Assembly (NCBI RefSeq): GCF_009650095.1
Contig: NZ_CP045915.1
Location: 310,001 to 374,000, forward strand
Length of the DNA: 64,000 bases
Source: Gracilibacillus salitolerans
GTDB lineage: Bacteria; Bacillota; Bacilli; Bacillales; Amphibacillaceae
Direction: 5' to 3'
The notes under the pieces are model-generated. The model made no database searches, was not told where the DNA came from, and saw only the letters and a program-made list of their open reading frames with translations. Positions 1 through 8,361 of the stretch are shown in pieces. Within the stretch, counting starts at the first letter, position 1. The number at the start of each line of letters is the position of its first letter. The position numbers and the translations under genes were made by a program.

Positions 1-1
1 A

Positions 2-592
2 CATATTGCATTAATTGGCGTGTTGATGTCTTCCATTCTCCAGGCTACCACATCTTTTATCCTCTTAACGAGACAAGAGGCAATGGGGAGCGTTTTACTA
101 TGGGTCATTGGCTCTTTAAATGGAAGAGTTTGGATGCATGTTTATATTATTCTCCCGTTCGCTTTAATCGGTATTACACTTGGGGTATTATCAGCAAGTT
201 TAACGAACGGATTACGATTAGGTGATACACAAGCTTCTCTTTTGGGTTTATCCGTTAAGAAAACACGTCTATTTTTACTTGGACTCTCAGCGGTTCTGAC
301 TGCAGGTGCTGTATCGGTTGTGGGTGCAATTGGATTTATCGGATTAATAGGCCCACATCTTGCCAAACGTTTTGTTGGAGAGGATGCTCGTAAAAGTTTT
401 CCATTGAGCATTTTGATTTCTACTTTAATACTATCAGGCTCAGACTTTATTGCTCAAAACTTAGTTGTTGCTCTTCCAATTCCGTCATTTAATCAAGAAG
501 CTCAACTGCCTGCTGGCGCGATTACAGCTCTGCTAGGGGCACCGTTTTTTCTTTATATTCTTCGCAAACATGTAGTGAAAAGAGGGAATTAA
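2..592 (+). CDS. FecCD-family iron-siderophore ABC permease, 5'-truncated
   Basis: C-terminal part of a membrane permease for iron-siderophore import; the reading frame is open to the window edge, so the start lies upstream. The visible 196 residues carry several hydrophobic helices and the family signature GAIGFIGLIGPHLAKRFVG, the region that contacts the ATPase in BtuC/FhuB-type permeases. The end, LLGAPFFLYILRK, is the usual FecCD C-terminus. The stop lies one base before the ATG of the ATPase gene, so the two are translationally linked. The substrate cannot be told from this part. FecCD membership is firm. Confidence 0.93.
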   Translation, partial: HIALIGVLMSSILQATTSFILLTRQEAMGSVLLWVIGSLNGRVWMHVYIILPFALIGITLGVLSASLTNGLRLGDTQASLLGLSVKKTRLFLLGLSAVLTAGAVSVVGAIGFIGLIGPHLAKRFVGEDARKSFPLSILISTLILSGSDFIAQNLVVALPIPSFNQEAQLPAGAITALLGAPFFLYILRKHVVKRGN

Positions 593-593
593 T

Positions 594-1379
594 ATGAATT
601 CTGAAAAAATTTTAGCAAAAGAGCTTTCTTTTTCTTATGGAAACAGTGATATCTTAAAGGATATTAATGCCGTGATTAACAAGGGTGAGATTACGGTATT
701 GCTTGGGGTTAATGGGAGCGGTAAATCAACTCTATTAAAAACAATAAGTAGATTACTAACGGCAAAGAAAGGAACTATTTATCTTGATGGTAAAGATATT
801 GCTAACGAATCGAATCGAAGCATTGCTAAGAAATTGGCTATGTTGTCGCAAATTAATGAAACGCTTGACATGACAGTGTATGAGTTGGTTGAGCAAGGCC
901 GATTTCCACATGCCGGGGCACTAAAGATGCTTCGTAAGCAGGACCATCAAGCGATCGACAATGCTTTAGAACGAACGAGCCTTCAGCACCTTCAACATCA
1001 TTTTTTGAATGAACTATCAGGTGGAGAACGTCAACGAGCCTGGTTAGCTTTGGCACTGGCCCAAGAAACGGAAGTACTTCTATTAGACGAGCCGACTACC
1101 TTTATGGACGTGCATCATCAAATTAATATATTGAACCTGATAACTTCACTCAATAGAGAGGAAGGAAAAACGATTGTGATGGTACTTCATGATATCAATC
1201 AGGCACTGGCTTATGCGGATCGGGTCATTGTATTAAGAGATGGTCGTATTTATAATAGCGGGCCGCCACTAAAAGTCATTACTCCAGACATGCTTTTTGA
1301 AGTTTTTCAGGTTAAAGCCAACATAATAACTGATCCAGATTCTCATCATACTGTGTACGTCCCATATTCTATAATATAA
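594..1379 (+). CDS. Iron-siderophore ABC transporter ATP-binding protein (FecE/FhuC type)
   Basis: Cytoplasmic ATPase that powers the permease encoded just upstream. The 261 residues contain Walker A GVNGSGKST (about 38-46), the signature LSGGERQRAW (about 140), Walker B VLLLDEPTT and the H-loop VLHDINQAL. Length and order of motifs match FecE/FhuC/FepC. The ATG is preceded by GAGGG within the end of the permease gene. It is the last gene of its operon; a hairpin follows at 1448-1503. A second full siderophore system lies 20 kb downstream, so the strain has at least two. Confidence 0.95.
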   Translation: MNSEKILAKELSFSYGNSDILKDINAVINKGEITVLLGVNGSGKSTLLKTISRLLTAKKGTIYLDGKDIANESNRSIAKKLAMLSQINETLDMTVYELVEQGRFPHAGALKMLRKQDHQAIDNALERTSLQHLQHHFLNELSGGERQRAWLALALAQETEVLLLDEPTTFMDVHHQINILNLITSLNREEGKTIVMVLHDINQALAYADRVIVLRDGRIYNSGPPLKVITPDMLFEVFQVKANIITDPDSHHTVYVPYSII

Positions 1380-1447
1380 AAAGAGGAATAAAAGATATTA
1401 TAGTGGTTTAGTTTACTTTTTTAGTCAGATATCAAATATAACAAAAC

Positions 1448-1503
1448 AAAGAGGATGCTCTACAAGTTGTTATGCACCAACCTTTTGGGCCATCCTCTTT
1501 TTG
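1448..1503. terminator. Bidirectional terminator between convergent genes
   Basis: A perfect 10-bp inverted repeat, AAAGAGGATG (1448-1457) and CATCCTCTTT (1491-1500), with T/A-rich ends. It lies between the end of the ABC ATPase gene and the end of the convergent alarmone synthetase gene. The 33-nt loop holds a second small inverted repeat. Confidence 0.75.
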
Positions 1504-1509
1504 AAAATA

Positions 1510-2241
1510 TTATGATTTTTCTCCATTATCAGCTAACAATGATAAAAATTCAGGAGGAAAGATAACCGGTTTTTGCTCATTGCCATTAAGGTGATCGTCT
1601 TCTTTGAGTTGATTTACTTCCTTATGAATTCTCTCCATTCGTTCATCTAACTCATTTGCAGAAACTGCAGCATCTCTTAAATCATCACGTAATGCTTTAG
1701 GGATAGATTTGTTATATTTATAGTAGATTTTATGTTCCAAACTTGCCCAGAAATCCATTGCAATTGTTCTAATTTGAATTTCAGCATAAACATTTTCTAC
1801 CCGGTCTGACATAAAAATAGGTATCTGTACTATTAAGTGAAGACTTTTGTATCCATTTGGCTTTGGATTTTGTATATAATCTTTTTTTTCGATCAAAGTA
1901 ATATCTTTTTGTTCAGTTAGCATATCTGCTACTCGATAAATATCAGTAACAAACGAACAATTTATTCGAATTCCGGCAATGTCACGGATGTTTTCCTGAA
2001 TTAACGGAAGGTTTAAAGGCAGCTTTTTCTTTTGCACTTTTTTGAAGATGCTTTCAGGTGATTTGACTCGCGATTTCACATGCTCAATCGGATTGTAATC
2101 ATGAATATGTTGAAATTCCTGTTGTAATATACTAATTTTTGTACTTACTTCTTCCACAGCAAACTTATAGGCCATCATAAATCGTACCATTTCTGTTTTC
2201 CAATGCATGACATTTTTCAGTTCTATTGAAGTATGTTCCAT
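1510..2241 (-). CDS. relP: Small alarmone synthetase, RelP/YwaC (SasA) type
   Basis: Single-domain (p)ppGpp synthetase that transfers pyrophosphate from ATP to GDP/GTP; it acts in the cytoplasm, typically induced by envelope stress. The 243 residues carry synthetase motifs only and no HD hydrolase, TGS or ACT domain: RVKSPESI (about 58-65), DIAGIRINC (87-95), PKPNGYKSLH (126-135), AEIQIRT (153-159) and DFWASLEHK. The sequence around YKFAVEEVSTKISI and NPIEHVKSRVKSPESI resembles B. subtilis YwaC more than YjbM. I chose the ATG at 2241, preceded by AAGGGAG about 14 nt upstream; an in-frame TTG at 2271 would add ten residues but has no clear ribosome site. Monocistronic. Confidence 0.92.
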   Translation of the reverse strand: MEHTSIELKNVMHWKTEMVRFMMAYKFAVEEVSTKISILQQEFQHIHDYNPIEHVKSRVKSPESIFKKVQKKKLPLNLPLIQENIRDIAGIRINCSFVTDIYRVADMLTEQKDITLIEKKDYIQNPKPNGYKSLHLIVQIPIFMSDRVENVYAEIQIRTIAMDFWASLEHKIYYKYNKSIPKALRDDLRDAAVSANELDERMERIHKEVNQLKEDDHLNGNEQKPVIFPPEFLSLLADNGEKS

Positions 2242-2599
2242 GTTGATTGTGAAATCTCCCTTCTGATTCAACAGCTTATCTATACAAAAGTACTAAATAA
2301 TTATTTTGCTAAATCTACTTCTATTATCATAAAGTCATCAGCCCAAGTCAAAGAAAAGATTGAGGAAAAAGTGTGAAAAAACTATGAAGTTGGGTAATGC
2401 AGTGCCTTCCTTTTACAAGTACCCTTCCGCCACCCATATAGGAGAGATATACTTTTCTTTAGGCAGACCATATAGGATGCATTATTACAAAATAATGGAT
2501 GATGGAGGGTCTAACGATGTGATTCTGATTTTTACATACAAGAAATATTCTTTCCTGTCGAATTCTCTTATGTAATGAGAAAACGGGGAGGAATTTTTT
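2242..2599. other. Intergenic region between divergent genes
   Basis: About 360 bp between the divergent relP-like gene and the secreted 3D-domain gene; it must hold both promoters. I see no clear consensus promoter or operator. A 71-codon open frame at 2360-2575 lacks a ribosome site and family features, and I do not call it a gene. Confidence 0.4.
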
Positions 2600-3403
2600 A
2601 TGTTAAAGAGATTTAGAAACCTAATTATGGTTATGGTTGTTGGAGTCCTAATGATGATTTCAGCTCCAACACTTACAGAAGCTGCGATGGGGGATCGCAT
2701 ACTAGCTAATGGATCAACAGGGTCAGATGTAGCTGAATTACAAGATTACTTGATGACAAAAGGAGTATTCCCATACCATACCTCAACAGGGTACTATGGT
2801 GATATCACGGAAGAAGCAGTCAAGGATTTTCAGAAGAAACGAAACTTGAAAGTAGATGGTATTGCTGGTCCACAAACGAACAACGCGGTACAAGTGTTGC
2901 GAAAGGGCGACATTGGCAAACAAGTTATACACATTCAATACCAGTTGAAGGAAACAGGGCACTACAATTCAAGTATAGATGGTATATATGGATCCGGCAC
3001 AGTGAGCGCGGTCAAGAGCTTTCAAAAACAACAAGGTCTAGCAGCCGATGGAATTGCAGGACCGAATACAAGATCAGCGTTAGATAGTTTAAGTGAGCGT
3101 GGTTCAGTTGCTGGAAAGACAATGACGGTGGAAAGCACAGCGTATACGGCAGGTTGTGACGGTTGTTCAGGTGTGACAAAGATGGGTCTTGATTTGAATA
3201 CATATCCTGATGCGAAAGTGATCGCAGTTGACCCTAGTGTCATTCCACTTGGGTCTATTGTAGAAGTGGAAGGATATGGAGTTGCCATTGCAGCGGACAT
3301 TGGCGGTGGTATAAATGGTAAATCAATCGATGTGTTTATTCCTAACCGTGACGATGCCCTCCAATGGGGACGTAAAGACGTACGAGTGAAAATAATTGAA
3401 TAA
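2600..3403 (+). CDS. Secreted protein with two peptidoglycan-binding repeats and a 3D domain
   Basis: Exported cell-wall protein of 267 residues, probably a murein-active enzyme. A signal peptide (about 1-29, ending ISAPTLTEAA) is followed by two PG_binding_1 repeats (about 33-100 and 107-160, each with the D-G-x-x-G and A-V-K-x-F-Q pattern). The C-terminal 3D domain (about 175-267) has its aspartates in VIAVDPSVIPLG, IAADIGGGI and SIDVFI. The 3D fold is shared with MltA/YocH-type lytic enzymes, so cell-wall remodelling is inferred; the exact activity is unknown. Start ATG has GGGGAGGAA upstream. A terminator follows. Confidence 0.9.
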   Translation: MLKRFRNLIMVMVVGVLMMISAPTLTEAAMGDRILANGSTGSDVAELQDYLMTKGVFPYHTSTGYYGDITEEAVKDFQKKRNLKVDGIAGPQTNNAVQVLRKGDIGKQVIHIQYQLKETGHYNSSIDGIYGSGTVSAVKSFQKQQGLAADGIAGPNTRSALDSLSERGSVAGKTMTVESTAYTAGCDGCSGVTKMGLDLNTYPDAKVIAVDPSVIPLGSIVEVEGYGVAIAADIGGGINGKSIDVFIPNRDDALQWGRKDVRVKIIE

Positions 3404-3407
3404 TTTA

Positions 3408-3445
3408 TTTAAGCTGCTCCGTTTTAGCGGGGCGCTTTTTTTTAT
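3408..3445 (+). terminator. Rho-independent terminator
   Basis: An imperfect G/C-rich stem, AAGCTGCTCCG pairing with CGGGGCGCTT, followed by a run of eight T. It ends the 3D-domain gene. Confidence 0.7.
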
Positions 3446-3449
3446 GAAT

Positions 3450-3494
3450 GTTCGCCAAAAACTCGTTACTTTGGTGATGAGATGAATGGCGAAC
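3450..3494 (+). repeat. Candidate left-end hairpin of the TnpB element
   Basis: Outer arms GTTCGCCA (3450-3457) and TGGCGAAC (3487-3494) enclose AAACTCGTTACTTTGGTGATG (in part) at 3459-3482. A near-identical inner hairpin (CTCGTCAC/GTGATGAG) lies just behind the tnpB stop at 5077-5100, in the same orientation. IS200/IS605 elements end in such subterminal hairpins, so I read the two as element ends. Confidence 0.55.
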
Positions 3495-3628
3495 GGTTTT
3501 GACAGATCGTATGTTCTAATTTAAAATAATAAACAGGAACATATGTGTGTATTTTTTAGGCGAATGATGCCATTAGTTTTAAATCGTTTGTACAAGCTGC
3601 TTGAAGAAAATAGTGGGAGGTGAGGAAT

Positions 3629-5062
3629 ATGTACCGTACCCAACAAATTCGCATTAAAAAAGGGCATCGGCTCTATCCTTATTGTGATCATATCACGTTT
3701 TTAGCGAAAAACCTTTACAATGCCACCAACTTTCACATCCGTCAAATTTTTACAGCATTTGGTGAAGAAAAAACCCTTCAACCACTACAACAAGAAGTTT
3801 TCGACCTCATCGAACAACACCTTCCACAAATGAATGCAATCAAAAGAAAAACGGTAGAGAAGAAACGGGAAAAAGAATTAAAAAAGCCCATGGATCAACG
3901 CAAAGAGATCAAAGATGCCATGTTATTTGAGTATCCATCTTCTCAACATAAATGGCCTTCTTATGCCTTTTTAGATGGATTATTTAAAGCGTCAAAGAAT
4001 GAGGATTATCTAGCATTACCTGGTCAAGTCAACCAACAAATCATGAAAATGGTGTTTCAAAATTGGAAGGCTTTTTTTGCCAGCCTCAAAGACTATCAAG
4101 TAAATCCTCACAAGTATACCGGTAGACCGAAACTCCCCAAGTATGCACCGAAGAATGGAAGAAAAACGTGTCTATTTTCCAATCAAGTATGTAAGGTGAA
4201 AGACAACAAATTTTTAAATTTTCCCCATATAAAAGAAAAACTGAATATTGGCAAGATAGGTCTGAAGGGGCAACTCCAACAAGTGAGGATTATACCGACT
4301 TATGGTGAATACACGGTTGAAGTGGTCATGGAAGAAGCGGAGAAAGAGCCAGTAGATCTTGATGAAAAGCATGTCATGGGGATTGATCTAGGTATTAATT
4401 GTTTTGCAACCATTGTCGATAATACAGGTTCCTCTCCTGTTATTATCAAGGGCAAAACGATCAAGAGTATCAATCAATATTATAATAAACAACGTGCACA
4501 CTATTACCGAGTTTTACGAAACGGGCAGGGACCAAAAGACGGTTCCTTCCATAGTAAACGATTGCAGCGACTAGACCAAAAACGTTATTTCAAGTTAAAA
4601 GACGCCTTCCATAAAGCAAGTTTCCATATCGTTCAGTTAGCACTGGCGCGCAAAGTCAGCACGATTATCATCGGGGTGAATAAGGGATGGAAAAATAAGG
4701 TGAGCCTTCGCAAGCAGGACAAACAACACTTTCGATCTCTCCCCCATACGATGCTGATTCGTATGGTCGAGTACAAAGCAGAACAATATGGCATCCATGT
4801 TCAGCGCCAAGAAGAAAGCTACACATCAAAAGCTAGTTTGATGGATATGGATGAACTGCCCATCTATAAAAAGGGTGTTCAAACGAATGTTGTGTTTAGT
4901 GGCCGCAGAATCAAACGGGGGTTATATCGCACCAAAGAGAACACGTGCATTCACGCCGATGTGAATGCAGCGGGAAATATCATAAGAAAAGTAGTCCCTA
5001 ACGCTTTTGCCGATGGGATAGAGGGCGTTGTGTCCCGCCCACTAATGTTAAGCATCGTTTGA
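3629..5062 (+). CDS. tnpB: IS605-family TnpB (OrfB) RNA-guided nuclease-like protein
   Basis: Protein of the IS200/IS605/IS1341 group, 477 residues, without a neighbouring tnpA. TnpB proteins are RNA-guided DNA nucleases that help keep their element in place. RuvC-I is clear (MGIDLGINCFATIVD, Asp about 253), as is RuvC-III (IHADVNAAGNI, Asp about 444). The usual RuvC-II glutamate is absent: the strand reads IIIGVNKGWK, while EE of QEESYTSKAS (about 395-396) is the likely substitute. The CxxC...CxxC zinc finger is also missing, with only one Cys (NTCIHAD) left. This fits a known TnpB clade with a rearranged catalytic site and need not mean decay; the frame is intact. The ATG at 3629 is preceded by GGGAGG at 8 nt. 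Confidence 0.9.
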   Translation: MYRTQQIRIKKGHRLYPYCDHITFLAKNLYNATNFHIRQIFTAFGEEKTLQPLQQEVFDLIEQHLPQMNAIKRKTVEKKREKELKKPMDQRKEIKDAMLFEYPSSQHKWPSYAFLDGLFKASKNEDYLALPGQVNQQIMKMVFQNWKAFFASLKDYQVNPHKYTGRPKLPKYAPKNGRKTCLFSNQVCKVKDNKFLNFPHIKEKLNIGKIGLKGQLQQVRIIPTYGEYTVEVVMEEAEKEPVDLDEKHVMGIDLGINCFATIVDNTGSSPVIIKGKTIKSINQYYNKQRAHYYRVLRNGQGPKDGSFHSKRLQRLDQKRYFKLKDAFHKASFHIVQLALARKVSTIIIGVNKGWKNKVSLRKQDKQHFRSLPHTMLIRMVEYKAEQYGIHVQRQEESYTSKASLMDMDELPIYKKGVQTNVVFSGRRIKRGLYRTKENTCIHADVNAAGNIIRKVVPNAFADGIEGVVSRPLMLSIV

Positions 5063-5138
5063 AGTTGATACATTAGAAACTCGTCACTTTAGTGATGAGA
5101 GGTTCATGGAGAAACAGATGCTCTCATACGTATCAACT
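5063..5138 (+). repeat. Candidate right end / guide-RNA scaffold of the TnpB element
   Basis: Arms AGTTGATAC (5063-5071) and GTATCAACT (5130-5138) enclose the hairpin CTCGTCAC-TTTA-GTGATGAG (5079-5098); a competing pair is ATGAGAG (5095-5101) with CTCTCAT (5121-5127). It starts directly at the tnpB stop. In related elements the 3' end of tnpB plus the right end encodes the guide RNA, with the guide just beyond it. That role is inferred by position. Confidence 0.5.
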
Positions 5139-5266
5139 GTAGCATACAGTCATTTCAATTAGATCCCGCCCATGTCCTCCCAGCTTCTGGATGTTACTCT
5201 ACTAGCTGTAGAGAAATGAAAAAAAACAGAACAAAATCAAGCTTTCAAATCAACTTAATGGATTAT

Positions 5267-5295
5267 TTGACAAAAAAAGGAATAATTGATACTGT
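5267..5295 (+). promoter_or_regulatory. Sigma-A promoter of the TraB/GumN gene
   Basis: TTGACA (5267-5272), 17-bp spacer, TACTGT (5290-5295), about 40 bp upstream of the TTG start at 5337. Confidence 0.6.
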
Positions 5296-5336
5296 ATATA
5301 TTAATATACACACATGCACAATGAGGAGGCGGAATT

Positions 5337-6269
5337 TTGATAAGTAAAAAGAGATGGCTGCTTAGTGTAGTGCTGGTTGTTCTGGTAACTGTTACTGCTT
5401 GCCAAAGTCAGGATGAAATGACACGACTTGCCGAAAGTGAACATGAAGGGAACGGAGGATTCTTGTGGGAAGTAGTCCATGGGGATACAACAGTGTACTT
5501 GCAAGGGACGATTCATATTGGGCAAGAGGATTTTTTTCCTTTGAACACAGCATCTGAGGCAGCGTACAAACGCGCGGATGTGATCTTGCCCGAAATAGAT
5601 TTGAATGCGCTTGATATCGAAGAAATACAACCGATGACCATGGAATTAGCTCTATATGAAGATGGTAGCAAGTTACAGGATCACATATCTCCCGAGTTGT
5701 ACAATGATATTACCGAATTGCTCAGTATGTACGGTTTTGATATGCAGATGATCGAAAACCTCAGGCCGTGGTATGTGGAAATGATTTTGACCGAAATGAT
5801 TGCAGCGGATGCAGGGTATGATACCAATTATAGTGTCGATCAATACTTTTTGGATCGTGCTGATGAAGATGGGAAGGAAGTTCAAGCACTAGAGAACTTT
5901 GAAGATCAATTGCAAATGTTTGCTAATTTCTCTCCTCAACTGCAAGAGGAAACTTTGTCTGCGGCAGTTAATGATCGGGAAGAACTGGTTGACGAGTATA
6001 CGAACCTTGTTTCCTACTGGTTGGATGGTGATGTCGAAGGGATGCTGGACATGGAGACGGAGAACGAAGAATTTGATGGTTATCAGGAATACATGAGCCA
6101 AATGAATGATGCACGGAATATGGAGATGGCTGCTCAGATTCAACAAATCTTCGAGGAAAATTCCGGCCAGACTTACATGGTGATTGTGGGGACGATGCAT
6201 TTTATTTTGGAACCGAGTATTGTGTCTTTGCTTGAAGATGAGGGTTACGATGTTGTACACGTATATTAA
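5337..6269 (+). CDS. TraB/GumN family lipoprotein
   Basis: Surface-anchored member of the TraB/GumN (Tiki-like) family, 310 residues, some of which are metalloproteases. The N-terminus is a type II signal peptide with lipobox TVTAC (Cys about 22). The family's two histidine motifs are present: GTIHIG (about 57-62) near the start and VGTMHF near the end, with a conserved RN-x-x-MA segment (ARNMEMAAQI) between. The TTG start is supported by GAGGAGGCGG 7-8 nt upstream; no ATG fits. Monocistronic with its own promoter. The substrate is unknown. Confidence 0.85.
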   Translation: MISKKRWLLSVVLVVLVTVTACQSQDEMTRLAESEHEGNGGFLWEVVHGDTTVYLQGTIHIGQEDFFPLNTASEAAYKRADVILPEIDLNALDIEEIQPMTMELALYEDGSKLQDHISPELYNDITELLSMYGFDMQMIENLRPWYVEMILTEMIAADAGYDTNYSVDQYFLDRADEDGKEVQALENFEDQLQMFANFSPQLQEETLSAAVNDREELVDEYTNLVSYWLDGDVEGMLDMETENEEFDGYQEYMSQMNDARNMEMAAQIQQIFEENSGQTYMVIVGTMHFILEPSIVSLLEDEGYDVVHVY

Positions 6270-6338
6270 TTGAACTACCATTTCGAGAAAGATGATACAC
6301 TTAAATAAGTATAACTTTAATTAAGGAGAATTATTATT

Positions 6339-7328
6339 TTGAAAGCCAATTGTGTTAAGTTTTACGAAACTGGGAGTCCCCAAAACGTTCTGAAGGTCGA
6401 ATCCAAAAATATCGATCCACCATTTAATGGGGAAATCCTTGTTCGTATGAAACTTCGCCCTATAAATCCATCTGATCTAATTCCTATCAAGGGAGCGTAT
6501 TCCCACAGGATTGCTTTACCGACTATCCCTGGTTATGAAGGGGTTGGGGTTGTCGAAGACGTAGGAGATGGCGTGTCGAAAGAGCTAATTGGTAAGCGTG
6601 TGCTACCATTGCGAGGTGAAGGGACATGGCAGGCATATGTTAAAACATCTGTTGAATTTGCAGTGTCTGCCCCTGATTCTATAGATGATTACGTGGCATC
6701 TCAATTATATATAAACCCAGTTACTGCATGGATAGTTTGTACGGATGTCTTAAAATTAAAGCCAGGTGATATTTTAATCATCAACGCGGGTGGATCTTCT
6801 ATTGGTCAGATTTTTGCTCAATTATCTAAAGTTATTGGGTTTCGTATGATTGCAGTAACCAGAAATAACAAATATACCAATGAGCTAATGGAATTGGGTG
6901 CATATTCTGTAATTAATACGACAGAGAGATCATTAAATAAATCGGTTATGGAATTAACGAATGGTTTAGGTGTCACCTCAGCTATTGATTCAGTAGGTGG
7001 TATGGAAGGGACAGAACTAGCCTTTTGTGTGCAACAGCACGGTATTTTCTTAACGATTGGTTTATTATCGGGGAACCCTGTAGATTGGAAAATTATTTCA
7101 CAAAAGTCAACAGTAAAAGTTAAGTTATTTCATTTACGTCTTTGGAATCAACAAGTATCTATTCATACTTGGCAACAAACGTTTCAAAAATTGATTACCC
7201 TTATAACAGAAGAGAAACTAGCATTAAATACAAGCGGCGTTCCATACGATTTACTAGATGTAAAAGAAGCTGTTTCTATGTTCGAGTCTAGTAAAAGGGT
7301 TAAAGGGAAGGTTTTCTTAGCAGATTAA
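6339..7328 (+). CDS. MDR-family NAD(P)H-dependent quinone/enoyl reductase
   Basis: Cytoplasmic medium-chain reductase of 329 residues. The GroES-like N-terminal domain (about 1-120, with NPSDLIPIKG and PGYEGVGVVEDVG) lacks the zinc-binding cysteines of alcohol dehydrogenases. A Rossmann domain follows (NAGGSSIGQIFAQLSK, about 148-163). This points to a zinc-free quinone oxidoreductase or 2-enoyl thioester reductase (ETR1-like); the substrate cannot be assigned. TTG start with AAGGAGA 9 nt upstream. It stands alone. Confidence 0.85.
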   Translation: MKANCVKFYETGSPQNVLKVESKNIDPPFNGEILVRMKLRPINPSDLIPIKGAYSHRIALPTIPGYEGVGVVEDVGDGVSKELIGKRVLPLRGEGTWQAYVKTSVEFAVSAPDSIDDYVASQLYINPVTAWIVCTDVLKLKPGDILIINAGGSSIGQIFAQLSKVIGFRMIAVTRNNKYTNELMELGAYSVINTTERSLNKSVMELTNGLGVTSAIDSVGGMEGTELAFCVQQHGIFLTIGLLSGNPVDWKIISQKSTVKVKLFHLRLWNQQVSIHTWQQTFQKLITLITEEKLALNTSGVPYDLLDVKEAVSMFESSKRVKGKVFLAD

Positions 7329-7512
7329 AAAGTAATACTTTAGTTTTGCATGTAACAACATGCCTTCATCGTCGTCGTTTTATAATTGGGTAATATTTCC
7401 TGTTTTTAAAAAAGTAACTAAATAACGTGGACTTTCCTCCGTACCTTTTCTATCATAATAGTATTAACAGACTTTCACATAAAATTAGAAATATATTAGA
7501 GGAGGAAAACTG

Positions 7513-8340
7513 TTGAAAAGAATAAAATATTCATACCTGCTATGCTTTCTGATGGCAATCATGCTTTTTCCGTTTTTACAGCCAGTACAGACAGCAGCTG
7601 AGGACACATCTTTTGCAGATATTACACCAGTTGCCACAGTAAGCACGGTTGAGGCTGATGAAGGTTTTTTGGAACCGATTACCGACTGGTTTGGTTCTAT
7701 TGGAGAAAATGTTGAGGGCGCGTTCAAAGGGATAGAAGAGACGGTTACTGAAATTGTCAGCTACATAGGAGATCTGGTAGAAACTGTAGATGAGGCAATC
7801 TCTACATTTTCAAGTGGAAATACTTCCTCCGATGAAGTGAAGAAACTTCAAAATAAGGTGAATCAGGCGGATGACATTCTGGATGATCTCGGACTGAAAT
7901 CTAATGAACATACAGTCTACCGTGTATTGCGGGAAGATGAAGATCCTGACAAAGGTATATTCGCTAAAGCACCGGAGAGAGAACACATAACAATTGCTGG
8001 TCATGTCAATAATGGTGGAAAACGGACATTTAAAGGGTCCAAATATATATCGACAACCAAAAGTTTTGATGTAGCCCTAGAGAACGCCACAAAAGATATA
8101 ATGGATGACGGAAAGTCCCAGGATCTCCGAATTGTGCAGATTGATTTGAATAAGGTTACAGAGAAGTATTATGATTTAACAGATCCAGCAATACAGGATA
8201 AATATTTAGTCAACTCTAAAGGAGAACCATGGGAAAAGGTACGGAGATACGCCAACAAATCTCAGGAATTGCTTGTCGAAAAGTCCATTCCAGCAAATGC
8301 AATCACGCTAATTGGCCGTCCTTCCGAGTTCATGAAATAA
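7513..8340 (+). CDS. Secreted ADP-ribosyltransferase-fold toxin-like protein
   Basis: Exported protein of 275 residues, probably an effector or toxin. A Sec signal peptide (about 1-28, FLQPVQTAAE) is followed by an amphipathic helical region (50-130). A C-terminal domain (132-275) begins VYRVLRED. Its layout fits the R-S-E pattern of ART folds: Arg137 or Arg140 in VYRVLR, SKYISTTKS (Ser180) and SQELLVE (Glu252). It resembles the ART-like domain at the tail of polymorphic toxins, here without a delivery module. TTG start with AGAGGAGGA upstream. The next gene begins 21 bp later and may encode its immunity protein. ART assignment is by motif only. Confidence 0.6.
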   Translation: MKRIKYSYLLCFLMAIMLFPFLQPVQTAAEDTSFADITPVATVSTVEADEGFLEPITDWFGSIGENVEGAFKGIEETVTEIVSYIGDLVETVDEAISTFSSGNTSSDEVKKLQNKVNQADDILDDLGLKSNEHTVYRVLREDEDPDKGIFAKAPEREHITIAGHVNNGGKRTFKGSKYISTTKSFDVALENATKDIMDDGKSQDLRIVQIDLNKVTEKYYDLTDPAIQDKYLVNSKGEPWEKVRRYANKSQELLVEKSIPANAITLIGRPSEFMK

Positions 8341-8361
8341 TATAAGAGGAGTGTTTTCAAC

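Noticed and set aside
2360..2575. 71-codon plus-strand frame upstream of the 3D-domain gene
   Set aside because: No ribosome site, no family features; likely chance in the intergenic region.
3450..5138. Hairpin repeats around tnpB as a CRISPR remnant
   Set aside because: Only two copies, 1.6 kb apart, with no spacers; they fit transposon ends.
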